64,000 nt of DNA. Source: Bryum argenteum. Taxonomy: Eukaryota; Streptophyta; Bryopsida; Bryales; Bryaceae. A model generated the notes under the pieces. It made no database searches, was not told the DNA's origin, and saw only the letters and a program-made list of their open reading frames with translations. The stretch lies in assembly GCA_037043015.1 (NCBI GenBank), contig CM073322.1:29186864-29250863 (forward strand), written 5' to 3'. The position numbers were made by a program, and so were the translations under genes. This document shows positions 40,191 to 51,245 of this stretch, one piece after another. Numbering within the stretch: the first letter of the stretch is position 1; each line of letters begins with the position of its first letter.

Positions 40191-42571
40191 ATGGGGAATT
40201 CGGCCGCTTTGTTGACGTTCCTTTTGGGAATATGGATGCTCTTGGCGGCTGGGAGGAGCGGAGCCAGTTCAACCGGGCAAATGTATATTGTTCACGTCGA
40301 TGGTGATCTCATTAGCGCAGAGAGCGACGTCTCCAAGTACTACAGCAACTTCTTGCAGTCCATGAAGCAAGAGGCAAACACATTGTCCATAACTGATGAA
40401 GCAACCGCGCAGCCAGTGCATGTATACCGCCATGCCTTCCATGGATTTTCAGCTCGACTTACGGAAGAGGAGGTTGAAGTCCTTCGCAAGAGAGAAGGAG
40501 TGCTTGCCGTGCACCCTGATAGAGTAAGAAAGCCGCACACCACCCGCACCCCCGAGTTTCTGGGCTTGAGTGAATCGAAGGGGTTGTGGCCATACAGTGA
40601 CTTCGGCGATGATGTCATCATTGGGCTTCTGGATACGGGACTGTGGCCAGAGAGTCCGAGCTTCCACGACGATGGCCTGGGACCTGTTCCCGCTCGATGG
40701 AAAGGGATCTGCGAAACCGGTGAGAATTTCACCACCTCGCACTGTAACAAGAAGCTGATCGGCGCCAGATGGTTCTCTAAGGGATACGAACAACTATATG
40801 GGTCTGAGAACATGGGTTTCCTATCACCGAGAGACTCGGATGGTCACGGTAGTCACACATCGTCGACAGCAGCAGGCTCGCCTGTACACAACGCAAGCTA
40901 CAATGGACTCGCCCAGGGAACTGCTCGAGGTATGGCACCGAAAGCCCGACTGGCGATGTACAAAGTCTGTTGGGCGATTGGTTGCACGGACTCCGATATT
41001 TCTGCAGCCGTAGATCAGGTATGAGTCCTTTCTCTCTTTGATTCTATTATCGAGAGTACGTATTGCAACTTTTATTACTTGGAATAGGTCCTTTCTTTAT
41101 ATCTGATTTCTTGGGATATTGATTGTAGGCCGTGGCTGATGGGGTGGACATCCTCTCCATTTCTCTCGGTGGTGAAATCGTCGACTATGTCAAAGATCCA
41201 ATTGCCATCGGTACTTTTGGAGCAATAAAGAGAGGAATCTTCGTTTCTGTAGCAGGTGGAAACTCAGGACCTGATCCCCATACTGTAACGAACCTTGCTC
41301 CATGGTACATGACAGTGGCATCTGGCTCTGTTGATCGGAACTTTCCTAATGCTTTCGTACTTGGCAATGGCTCTGCACTCCCTGGTGCGTCTATGTACGG
41401 AATTCAGCATCCCGAGGCCGGGAAGGTCCACGGTCTGGTATATGGAGGTGATGCTGCCTTGACGAACGTCTCCGGTGCTCTTCACTGCGAGAATGGGACT
41501 TTGAATCCGAAGCTCGTGAAGGGAAAGATTGTCGTTTGCATGCGAGGAGGAAGTGAGCGTATGGACAAAATTACATACATACAGGAGGCTGGTGGCTTTG
41601 GAATTGTGATTGTGAACGGTGCGGATTTTGGAGAACAACAGCTTGTTGGTGATGACGGTATTGTGCCATCTATACTTCTAGGCGCAAAGGCTGGAGGCGT
41701 CCTTCTCGACTACTTGAAGTCAGCTGAAGAGCCGGTTGGCAGGTTCAAGTTCGGTGGGACTCATTACGGTGCGTTACGTGCACCTGTGATTGCTAACTCC
41801 TCCTCTCGAGGACCAAATCTTCTGACTCCCCAAGTGCTGAAACCTGACATCACCGCACCGGGAGTTCAAATACTAGCAGCATGGCCTAGTTTTTTAGGTC
41901 TGGACTTCAACTTCCTCTCAGGAACTTCGATGGCATGTCCTCATATCAGTGGGTTGGGAGCGCTGTTGAAAAGTGTCCGACCCCACTGGAGCCCGGCAGC
42001 GATCAAGTCGGCCTTGATGACCACGGCCACCGTGTTCGACAACAAGCATGATGTGATAACGGTTTGGTGGCCAACAGGTAAAGCTGGTGGTCCCTTCGAA
42101 TTTGGTGCCGGGCAGGTGCGGCCAGAGCGAGCCTTGAGTCCTGGGTTGGTTTACGACATGGACGTCGACGATTACGTGCAATTCTTCTGTGCTTTGGAGT
42201 ACAGCTTCTACGACATTAAACTGTTCACCGGTGAAGGTTATCAGTGTCCGACGACGAAGCCCAGGATTGAAGACTTGAACTACCCTTCCTTTTCTGCGGT
42301 TCTTGATGGAAGTATCCAACCGATGACGTTTAAGAGGACGGTGACTAATGTTGGATACGGTAACTCCACTTACAAGGCCAACATTCAAGCTCCGGAGAAT
42401 ATTACGATCTCTGTTGAGCCGGAGGAGCTTGTATTTAGTGAGGTGAACCAGAAGAAGAGTTACACACTTATCATCAAGTCCACACTTGATATTGTCACGA
42501 CCGTATTTGGATCTATCCAGTGGTCTGATGGTAGACATGTTGTGCACAGCCCGATTGCTATCTCTCCGTAG
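40191..42571 (+). CDS. Subtilisin-like serine protease (plant SBT, S8 family)
   Basis: Two exons, 40191-41018 and 41129-42571, joined by a phase-0 GT-AG intron, give 756 residues, the normal length for plant subtilases. Order: signal peptide (about 1-25, LLTFLLGIWMLLAAG), I9 propeptide (about 30-112), S8 catalytic domain with an inserted PA domain (about 340-460), and a fibronectin-III-like tail (about 650-756). The catalytic residues are all present: Asp148 in GLLDTG, His219 in DSDGHGSHTSSTAAGS, oxyanion Asn321 in AGGNSGPDP and Ser543 in SGTSMACPH. Several N-glycosylation sequons (NASY, NVSG, NGTL, NSTY, NITI) fit a secreted apoplastic enzyme. Substrates in plants include cell-wall proteins and peptide precursors; nothing here identifies the specific one. 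The gene appears intact. Confidence 0.95.
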
Positions 42572-43701
42572 GATGGGATATTTCTTCTTGCAATTCGTCA
42601 CCTCTCTCGTGATACGGTAAAATATTGACTTTGTAAATGATTTTACAAATCATGCGAATAAAGTTCCCTTTTAATAAACGTATTTGTTGAACAAGTGGTC
42701 ATTGATAAGTCTATGTAGATTTTTCATGCATCTTGAGAATTAGTGTTTTGTTTATAAATGTCAATATTTTTAAATGGATTATTATGGGTTTAGATGAAAT
42801 AGGGTGTTTAAATATCTCTGGACATCAATGCATTAGTTCTATGGTAGTGACCTTTCAAAGCATATAATGATTTTATAGGCAATTTTATGTTAGGTGTGTA
42901 AAATTCAATTGGCTTTTGTAAAAGCAATGTAGGGGATGTGATGTTTTTGCCACCTCTCAAGTTTTGCCTCGAGGTAAAACTAAGTACATCAATTGTTCAT
43001 TCACTTATTTACTTGTAATTAAAATTGCACAATAAGATACTTCAAAAATAGTATCAGAATAGTCATTGGGCAAATTTTTACTACCTTTTGATACTATTGA
43101 GGAAGTATAATGGTCTTCATGTTGTACGAAGGTGGACCATTTGTACTACCTTGACACTTTAAACATGTAGTCGAAGGCTTAGCATGTATTACAAGAATGG
43201 ATCTCAATGAAATAACCTAAATTCACAAACTGAAGTCCTTTCACAAACCAAAAATACACCCTTCACCTTGACTAAGCACAATACACAATAAGTGTTGATT
43301 TGAGGTGACCTATTCCTTGAGTTGTCTTCAATAGATAGACAATTATATCTGTTTGCAGCTGTCAATTGCAATTGCTACTTCTACTAATGTGACCGAGTCA
43401 ATCTTAAATGTTTCTTTCTCATCGTTTAAGCTCATCATGTAGCAACCACGATGTCATATACAATCGAAGTCATAAAAACACACGTAAGAACAGAGAATAA
43501 CAAGTACGTAGCACAAATGATTGCGTAACGAAACCACAACTAGTTTTTATTACATTGCTTTGCATTTTGATTACACCTTTCTTTCATATCTCGCAGAAGG
43601 AATAAATATTCCTCCCTCACGATCCATGGGGAAGTCAAGAAGTGACTTGAGCGCAAACGGCACCTCACTAGTAGGGACTCCGGGGCAATTCTCAAGCACA
43701 A
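42572..43701. other. Intergenic DNA between convergent genes
   Basis: The subtilase (plus) and the His-rich gene (minus) converge here, so both 3' UTRs lie at the edges. An AATAAAG polyadenylation-like signal follows the subtilase stop at 42657-42663. The middle is AT-rich, and no gene or repeat was recognised. Confidence 0.45.
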
Positions 43702-44328
43702 CTACTCTTCATCTTCACCATCGGAATTCTGAGGGGAGTTGTTCCCGGAAGTCTGAGGGGAGCTGCTCCCGGAATTCTGACCGTCGGAGTTGTTCCCGGT
43801 GTTGTCATATCTTCGGTTGCTGTACTCGTTGTTACCTCGAAATTGCTCATCTGTATCATCGTCGCTTGAGCTAGAGTTGCTCGGACGTGAGCCGTAAGAT
43901 GGGCCTTGATACTGACTCTGAGGATTATAATTTTGAGGCTGATGATAGTTCTGGCTCTGGTTATGGGGGCTGAAACTCCGGCTCTGCTGGTTGTGCACGT
44001 AGTTGTTGTGCACGGTGGCAGGGTGCCCGCCCTGGCGGTGGCCCACATGTCCGTGGGTTGCATGACCATGAGATGCATGACCATGAGATGCATGACCATG
44101 AGGTGCATGACCATGAGATACATGACCCTGATGGTGGCCGACTTGTCTTGAATGTTGCTGTGGATGATGGCCTTGCGAATGAGCAGGGGCGTGATGATGG
44201 CTCGTGCCGTGTTGAGGTGCTCGGCGCCGCTGAGCAGGAGCTGGGGGATGCCCGTACTGGCCCGCTGGTACTCCGTAGCCCATGTGCTGCATTCCGTAAC
44301 CAGGTTGTACTTGGCGACGGTTTGCCAT
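43702..44328 (-). CDS. His/Gln/Ser-rich low-complexity protein, unknown
   Basis: This 208-residue frame starts MANRRQVQPGYGMQHMGYG. It then has a His-rich stretch (about residues 35-105) containing SHGHA-type five-residue repeats, a Gln/Asn/Tyr/Ser-rich stretch, a Ser-Asp-rich patch (SNSSSSDDDTDEQF) and an acidic end, DGEDEE. There is no signal peptide or membrane segment. The frame stays open upstream to an acceptor (CCACAG before 44371) and could be extended by CEEGTYVIECES if a further coding exon exists, but none was found, so the first ATG is used. His clusters can bind zinc, copper or nickel; that role is only a guess. Prion-like composition suggests a disordered protein. I do not recognise the family. 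Confidence 0.55.
   Translation of the reverse strand: MANRRQVQPGYGMQHMGYGVPAGQYGHPPAPAQRRRAPQHGTSHHHAPAHSQGHHPQQHSRQVGHHQGHVSHGHAPHGHASHGHASHGHATHGHVGHRQGGHPATVHNNYVHNQQSRSFSPHNQSQNYHQPQNYNPQSQYQGPSYGSRPSNSSSSDDDTDEQFRGNNEYSNRRYDNTGNNSDGQNSGSSSPQTSGNNSPQNSDGEDEE
44056..44130 (-). repeat. 15-bp coding repeat (SHGHA units)
   Basis: About five copies of a 15-bp unit, ATGACCATGAGATGC on the plus strand, encode HGHAS-type repeats in the His-rich protein. Copies differ by one or two bases, which suggests recent expansion. Confidence 0.7.
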
Positions 44329-45619
44329 GCTTTCACACTCGATCACGTACGTACCCTCCTCGCAGTCGATTCTGTGGAAAGCAAACGTTTCAAGTGTTAG
44401 TCAGCTTGCATATCTCCATGGCAAGGATGCGGTAGAACAAAGACAGAGCTTTCCTTAGACCCACTAACCCTCTCCTTTCAGGGATTTTGGAAGCATCCTT
44501 GTGAGGGAGACATGGAACAAGTGCTGCTGATCACAATCGACATGATAATTACATGATGTACAAGATGGGTGCTACTTCACACGATGAGTGTTCTAATTTC
44601 ATATTACGAAAGCTACTGTAACATCATGCAATGACTTTGAGACGTAATGGAAGACAGTCGGCTAAGTTTCATTACTCATCGAATACACCTCCACTGCTCA
44701 ACATCCTTTTCTCTCTTTAAAAAACTCTGTGTGCATGAAACGAACTGACATGTCGGCACCGAGTGCATATATTAAAGAAACGAATATGAAACGTTGTAAT
44801 ATAAAAAATTCAGTACCCTGAATATACGAAGAAAGCAATATCGTCTAACAGTGACGTTGACAATACTGCTTGTACACTTACGAAGTCAAGGCTTGATGTA
44901 ATATGGATGCCGGTCGAAGCTAGACTTCCCCTCAAGTCGAGTGTTCCTCTCTGGAGTTCAGTCAACAAGTTTTGAAAATCGCTAGCTCGAGGTACTCCTT
45001 TATAATGCTTCAACGGATGAAAATCATAACACGAATAAGATCTTTTCATGCAACTGTGAGTACTCCAGGTGGATGAGCAATCTGCTCTTGCCAAGTAAAT
45101 GTAAACACTGTACGGGCAGGTACTTGATGCCCTGCAGTCGTCCCATCGACAAAAGGTAATTAATCTGGAGCAAAGAATCTTTCAATGGGTTAAAAGCAAG
45201 AACTTTGGAAGGTGGAGCTCGCGTCTAAATTTGACCGAAGGTCAATCGAGTAAAGGGTCCGACTACTTTCTACAGCGAAGCTGTGTATGCCAATTTCAAA
45301 ATATCAGAGCATCGACTGTCTTGATAAAAGCGTGTCATTGCAACCAGGTACATGACGGAGCCTGCAGGAATCAATGAAAGATTCGATTCCAATTACCATA
45401 TTATCTAAATTGAGCAATTTGACAAGTGTCTCAAGCCAGCTCCAGACACTACAGCTGCAGCGGATCAACGATCAGAACAAATACCATATTTCCTAAAACT
45501 CAGCTAAGGAATGCATGTGGCAGGCCCAAAGCTTCGAAGTCAACTCTTGAGGATCCGAATTTCACTACCATATCACCTGAACTGAAGAAGCTGAACCGAG
45601 CCTTTGGTAGGGGCAGCGC

Positions 45620-45645
45620 CCACACACACACACACAGACACACTA
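45620..45645. repeat. (CA)n microsatellite
   Basis: A run of about 12 CA dinucleotides with one GA interruption near its right end. Confidence 0.9.
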
Positions 45646-48600
45646 CCTTAGTTGTTCCACATGTAAATCTGACATCTAGTGTTCTAAAGGGAGTGGTCAC
45701 GAGGCTAGGGATGCGTTGCAGGAAGAACGTACTTTAACAGGTACTTGCGGATACCATGATTTACGGTAGAGATCTGATCTACAGTAAATCGCACTTTTTA
45801 TTGTTGCACATTGAGAGCATCGTCGATTGAAAAGAACGTCGGAACGTAAAGGAAAGCCACAGACAAAGCAGTTAAAAGCTAAAAAAGATCAGTTCCTTGC
45901 CTTCGATAACTCCGCAGAAATGAGTGTGTAAACTCAACTCGATCAGGATATTTGTTAGCAGCTCAATTATTGATCTACTAGAGCTGGCTCCGGGACTCTG
46001 AAAATGTTCCCTGCAAGCGCTGCTCAACCCCTTGCAATGTCTGTACGTTTCCGATGAGGGGATTGACGTTTCCACACGGCGCTAAACTGATCTTTTGTTG
46101 ATTGCACTGAAAACTAGGAGCTGCAAGGTTGTTGGGTCCTCCACTTTGTTCACTTCTCGATTCAATCTGAATGCAGCTCCTGCGACTTGAGTCGGCTCTT
46201 TCAAATTGTATTGCAATTATAAGTAAAATTTTCCTTGTACATGTACGGAAGGTTGACCAGAATTTAAGTTGCTAGGCATGATCCAACGAAGTTGGTAAGA
46301 AGCACTCATCTTTTGACTTTCAAGAAAATTTTACATTATGAAGATTTCAGAAGTTTCTAAGATGTAGGTGTCAATACTATTGTAGTAGAAATGGTGTCCA
46401 GAATTGTTGACTGATATAATGTGTTTAACTTACACAAATATGTCATTTCAGACGCAAACATCTTACGTCATATCGGACACATTTTTTAAAACAACATTTT
46501 TGAACAATATATCTACTAGTGCAGACGTGGATATCTTTCAATACTATAAAGAGATCAATATACATGCATAGTTACAGAATATACATATTGTAAATGATCA
46601 CAACATTCAAGGGTGATCATAAATGGAGTCCCAAATTCTTTTCACATGTATTAAGGTCACCCATTTTTAGAAGCTTTACACTGTTTTATGATAGAATGCT
46701 CTAGCCATGGCCTTCTCAAGTTGGCAAAGTTAATGAACAAAATAACTGGCCCTTGCATGATTATTACAATAACTACTCTAGTTGCTTGATTAGTCATTAC
46801 AATACCTACTTTAGTTGTCTTATTGTCAAGCAAGCAAAGGTTCCTTTTTATGTGGGCTTATTTTACAAAAACTAGATAGATTTGTCTTTCCAATCACTAC
46901 TTTTCCTCTCTTTCTAATTATTCTCTCATATGCCATAAACACATTCGTGACAGGCATTTAATATTTTGAAGATATAATAGATTATTTAATTTGAGAAAAT
47001 TTTGGCACTTGAAACCACTAACTTTAGGAAAAAATCAAGAATTTTATTTTATGTTGTGTGTTTCCGTGAAAAATGGTATATTCAGCAAAGAAAATTTGAA
47101 CCTTCCAATGGGCTCCAAAGAGTTGACATACCAAGCTAAATCATCTGGGCTAGTGTAGGTTGGCGAAGGACAAATTTCTAGTCCCATTGCTTTGCCACCT
47201 TGAGAGTAAATTTCTGTTAGTGGCGCGAGTACTTGCGATTTTAATATTTGAGAAGGGTCAAAATCACTACTGAGCGAGACTATTTTGTGAAGAGTTTCCT
47301 TTTATTGTTTCAAGTTATCGGCTTAGAGTAGGAATGATTGCAATTTAGAATATTGTTCTTTGCGTTGGAGTAATTTAATTGCAAGGCTTTGATGATTCTT
47401 CTTTCATGTTCGGAGAGAGCCGAGAACAAGACAGCGGCATTCAAATTGCAACTCAATGATGCCGTGTACCAAAAGCTCCATTTTCGCCCATATCATGATG
47501 TCACCTCCACTCCGCGGAAATAGGGGATATGTGCCTTAAAAGGACAATTCAAATCAATTCCATGGTCCCCTTACAACACTTTTTAGAGGCCCGTTTTAGG
47601 GTTCCCATTTTCTCTAAATAGAAAATCAAATCAAATCATATCAAATCATAAAAATAGATAAAGGTTTAGGAATATTTGAAGTTAAACTTCACATCCACTA
47701 AGTTGTTTCATTTGAGTGTAGACATGAGGTGAGAGAAATACTCTAAAAATGATTTGATAGGATGAATTTGAAAGACCACAAGGATAGTATAGAATATGTA
47801 CACCATCCCAAAATTGAACACTTTGAGCACTTAAATTTCATAGTTTCCAACACCTCATTAGAAAAAGGTACCTTTAATAATTATCAAGAATGAATCTTAA
47901 TACTATTATATTAACCCACAAACATCCACTCAATTCCTTTGTTTAATCCATATACACTTTGTGTCCTAGAAATAACATTAGCAATGTTCAAATTATTGGA
48001 AGTTTACCCTTGGGAACTTTCTCAAACGTTCTCAAAGCGCCCCTAAATACACAAAACACACTCAAATTGCCCCATAGACCAAGCTTTTATTACTTATAGG
48101 CGCTCCAAAGTTTTGCTTTTGGTTGCCTTAAAGTCCACCATGCATTGTACTATTGAGACAATGCCTTGGTTTACAAATTGATAAAAAAAAACATGAAATG
48201 CAATCGTTGTGTACCTTACATGAACCTTCATTATTCCGATTGATTATGTCAAGTTCTTTTGCCAACTCTAAGGCACTCATTATGTGCCTCAAAACCATTC
48301 CTAATCATCTAGTCAGCAACCAAACTTGTGTGGCCAAACCTTATAATTTTAAAAATTACAGATTAATCCTCACAACTCAAATACATACTTAGAAGAGTTA
48401 ACTTCAACATCTTAAGTTTGATTTCTTTACTTTCCTTACCAATCTTCCCAATTTCATCCAACTAAGTTAATAAACCCTAAAGGAGAGTTGCGTCAAAAGT
48501 CAAAATTGCCCTCTTTTGATGATGCAAAGTTATCAAACTTTGACAAGTTTTGAAGTATGTGACGGTAGGACCTAGTAGCTATCTTAAACGTCTATGAGTA

Positions 48601-49329
48601 CACCAAAAATTATATTCCAATTCCTCATCATTTGTTAGATCATAACGTTCAAAGTTGAAAAAAATGTTTTTTTTTCTCCTTGTTGCAAAAAGGATTGAGG
48701 TGTTTCGGGAGCCGAAGAGACCAATTTCAAAAGAAATTTTGACATGAGTCTAATGAGATTCTTGTTCCTAAGTGAGTTAAGTACATGTCTACTAAATTCT
48801 TACCCTCATAGAATCTATGAAACCTAGAGAAAAGCTTGATTTATTACATGGAGGTATATTGGAATTCAAATACATAGGCCAGTCTTTGACGATAAAAAAG
48901 GCATATGAACAAGAACTCGATTGGAATTCCAAATTGTGAGAACATGCCTTGGCATCTCTTCCACACTCTCAAAATAAACTTGAAAAAAGTTAAATTCCAA
49001 TTCTTGCTTAATTTTCAAAATCTATGTGCTTCAGTTGATTTTGAGAATCAATGAGCATAAGCCGCGGTTTGAGCAACTCTGGACACATTTCAAATAATAT
49101 TTTCAAACTTCGAGGGTGAATATCTGCTAAATATGAGAAATTTTGAAGCATAAAATGACTCTCAAAAGTGGCAATTCAATGTAGTAAGAATTGAGTGAAC
49201 GTTGGCTTGCCCCAAGCTCAATCCTCCCCGTTTGGCTCTCCATTAGGGGTTAACGGATATAATGAGTCAAAAGGGCATGGGCATTTATGGATTGATCCCT
49301 AAATGATCTCACTCATTGGTTGAGAAAAG

Positions 49330-50250
49330 AAAATATTCTCAAAATAGTGTCATAAATGGAAACAAAGGTAAAATATTCAAATCTCAACCGCACAATCTTG
49401 TTGTACACACTTTATACATCATGAGTCTCAAATTTTGAGTCATGAAGCCTCATAGATTGCAAGATCGTAACATATTAGTACTAATAAAACATCACAAAAT
49501 CTCAACATTTTCACTTTGAAGTGAAAATGCTACCATTGAACCAAATGCAATCAAAAAATCATAAACTACAAAGATGTTCACTCTCATCTCAGTGGAACCC
49601 TTGGAAAGAAAAAGGCCATGAGAAAATTTTCTTTGCACAAATAGTGACCTTGCACTGATGAAAACTGCCAAAAAATTTACAAAGGAATAATAGTCCAAAA
49701 CTAAACCCCTTGCACTCAAACCTATGCCTTATCTTCATATATTTGATTTTTACAAGGTTTCTACCATTAAAAAATATACTCTCAGTGCAATCCATCTCAA
49801 AATATAAATTCAAAATCCAATGGTCGATGAAGGAGATATAGCTTCTCAAAAATCATCCATTTATTCACTTTTTTCAAGATAGAAACATCGTTGCATATCC
49901 GGTACAAAAAATATCTGGATAAAAATCTTCCTGCCATAATTTATTTTACTTTTTTATCTTAAGATCATGTTTATGCAAAGATTTCATGAATGCATACTTT
50001 TTATTTCCTATAATTGCCTCCCAACGGCAAGGCATGCCCCATGTTTGAGCAAGAGTTGCCTTCACTGAAATGCATTTATTTTATCTAGATTTTATTTTAT
50101 GGGCTTGAAATTTTTACCACACAAACTGGTCTTGATTTATGGGACACAATGGAAGTGATTTCACCCAAAACAGACTCTAAATGAAGAAGTTATGGCTCTT
50201 CAAAGTTGATGCAGTCATCAAAAGTGGGTCAATTTTCAACATTCGGCCCG
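49330..50250. repeat. Dispersed repeat copy C
   Basis: This copy shares ordered blocks with copies A, B and D. They include AATGGAAACAAAGGTAAA near 49355, ATCACAAAATCTCAACATTT near 49490, CCTATGCCTTATCTTCATAT near 49720, CCATGTTTGAGCAAGAGTTG near 50038 and ATGGCTCTTCAAAGTTGATG near 50190. It has no coding capacity. The right edge near 50257 reads GGTTAAGGGTTAGC, like the end of copy D. Confidence 0.6.
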
Positions 50251-50454
50251 GTTAAGGGTTAGCACACAAGTAATGGGCATAAAATTGTAGATGCCATGCA
50301 CAAACGTCGTGCGAGCCATAGTAACGTAGTCAATAATGGCACAATTTCTTTCAGCAGGGGAAATATAGGAATGTTTACCGTTGCAATTTTCGTGCATGGG
50401 GAAAATCAGTAGTAAGTTAAAGCAAGTGGAATGGGACTCTTTTATGATGAATTA

Positions 50455-50560
50455 TACTCCCTCTGTCCCATTATGATTGTACAATAGGTTCTCTCAAATC
50501 TACCTCCGAAGGTAGATTTGAGAGAACCTACTGGAGAATTATAATGGGAGAGAGGGAGTA
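50455..50560. mobile_element. Stowaway-like MITE (about 102 bp)
   Basis: The element runs CTCCCTCTGTCCCATTATGA (50457) to its inverted match ending ATAATGGGAGAGAGGGAG (50558), flanked on both sides by TA. The two halves form a nearly perfect hairpin of about 50 bp with a central AGGTTCTCTCAAATCTACCT stem. The CTCCCTC terminus and TA target site are hallmarks of Stowaway elements (Tc1/mariner superfamily). It has no coding capacity. Confidence 0.9.
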
Positions 50561-51245
50561 AATTTTTGAAGTTGAAAATGGAGCTCTAGAGTGACATCCT
50601 ATAATGTTTGCAGTGATTACGAGTGAAGTTTACTGGAGCTCCATATCAAACTACTCTACAATAAGCTAGTACTGCCTTCGCATTCTTTATAAATGTTGAA
50701 TGCACGCTGTACTTGCATTTGCACACTTGATAAACGTTGAATGCATGTGGCCATGTTACATGACATACATAGGATGCACCTAGCTTAGTGCCACGTTTTT
50801 CACGACCATCAACCACAGTAATGCTGATCAAGTAGCATGCTTCACTATTAGATAAGTATTTATAGCCGAACACTAAACTTGAACAGTGTCTCAGAAGCAG
50901 AGAAAATGAATCTCATAGCCTCAAAGAGTTTCAAATAAGCAGACGGTAGAACGCATATAAGTAAACACATTCTAAGTGTACAATCAGAGGAGTTGCCTGT
51001 GCAACAGAATGAAAGAAGCCAGTCTTAAATATTTTACAAATCAAGTATCTACAAATGATACTCAAAAATGAAGACTCTACTGTTAACCTTCAGCGAAGTA
51101 GCGATGGTAGAATGAACCATCACAACCTCAGAATAGGGCACACGCGACAGGAAATGCCGGCCACTAGCATACACCGAAATCTGAACTAAACGAAACTAAA
51201 CCTGAAGAATCTGATTTTACAGAGACGGAACTAGAATGTTCATTG

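Larger units (their letters stand above)
44372..51245. other. Long gene-poor, repeat-containing interval
   Basis: The first part (44372-46100) is moderate in GC and probably contains 5' UTR exons or the promoter of the His-rich gene, plus a (CA)n microsatellite at 45620-45645. From 46200 to 51000 it is AT-rich. A copy of the dispersed repeat (copy C, about 49330-50250) and a Stowaway-like MITE (50455-50560) lie in it. An unidentified minus-strand open stretch lies near 47060-47260. The last few hundred bases are the likely 3' UTR of the RING ligase. No intact gene was found. Confidence 0.5.

Noticed and set aside
44058..44435. Plus-strand frame rich in His-Asp-Met repeats
   Set aside because: It is the antisense of the His-rich repeat; the minus frame is longer, starts with a plausible ATG and has a varied C-terminus.
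44810..45094. Possible first coding exon of the His-rich gene (94-codon minus frame with a GTAAGT donor)
   Set aside because: Joining it to the acceptor at 44371 gives the wrong phase and an early stop, so it can at most be untranslated.
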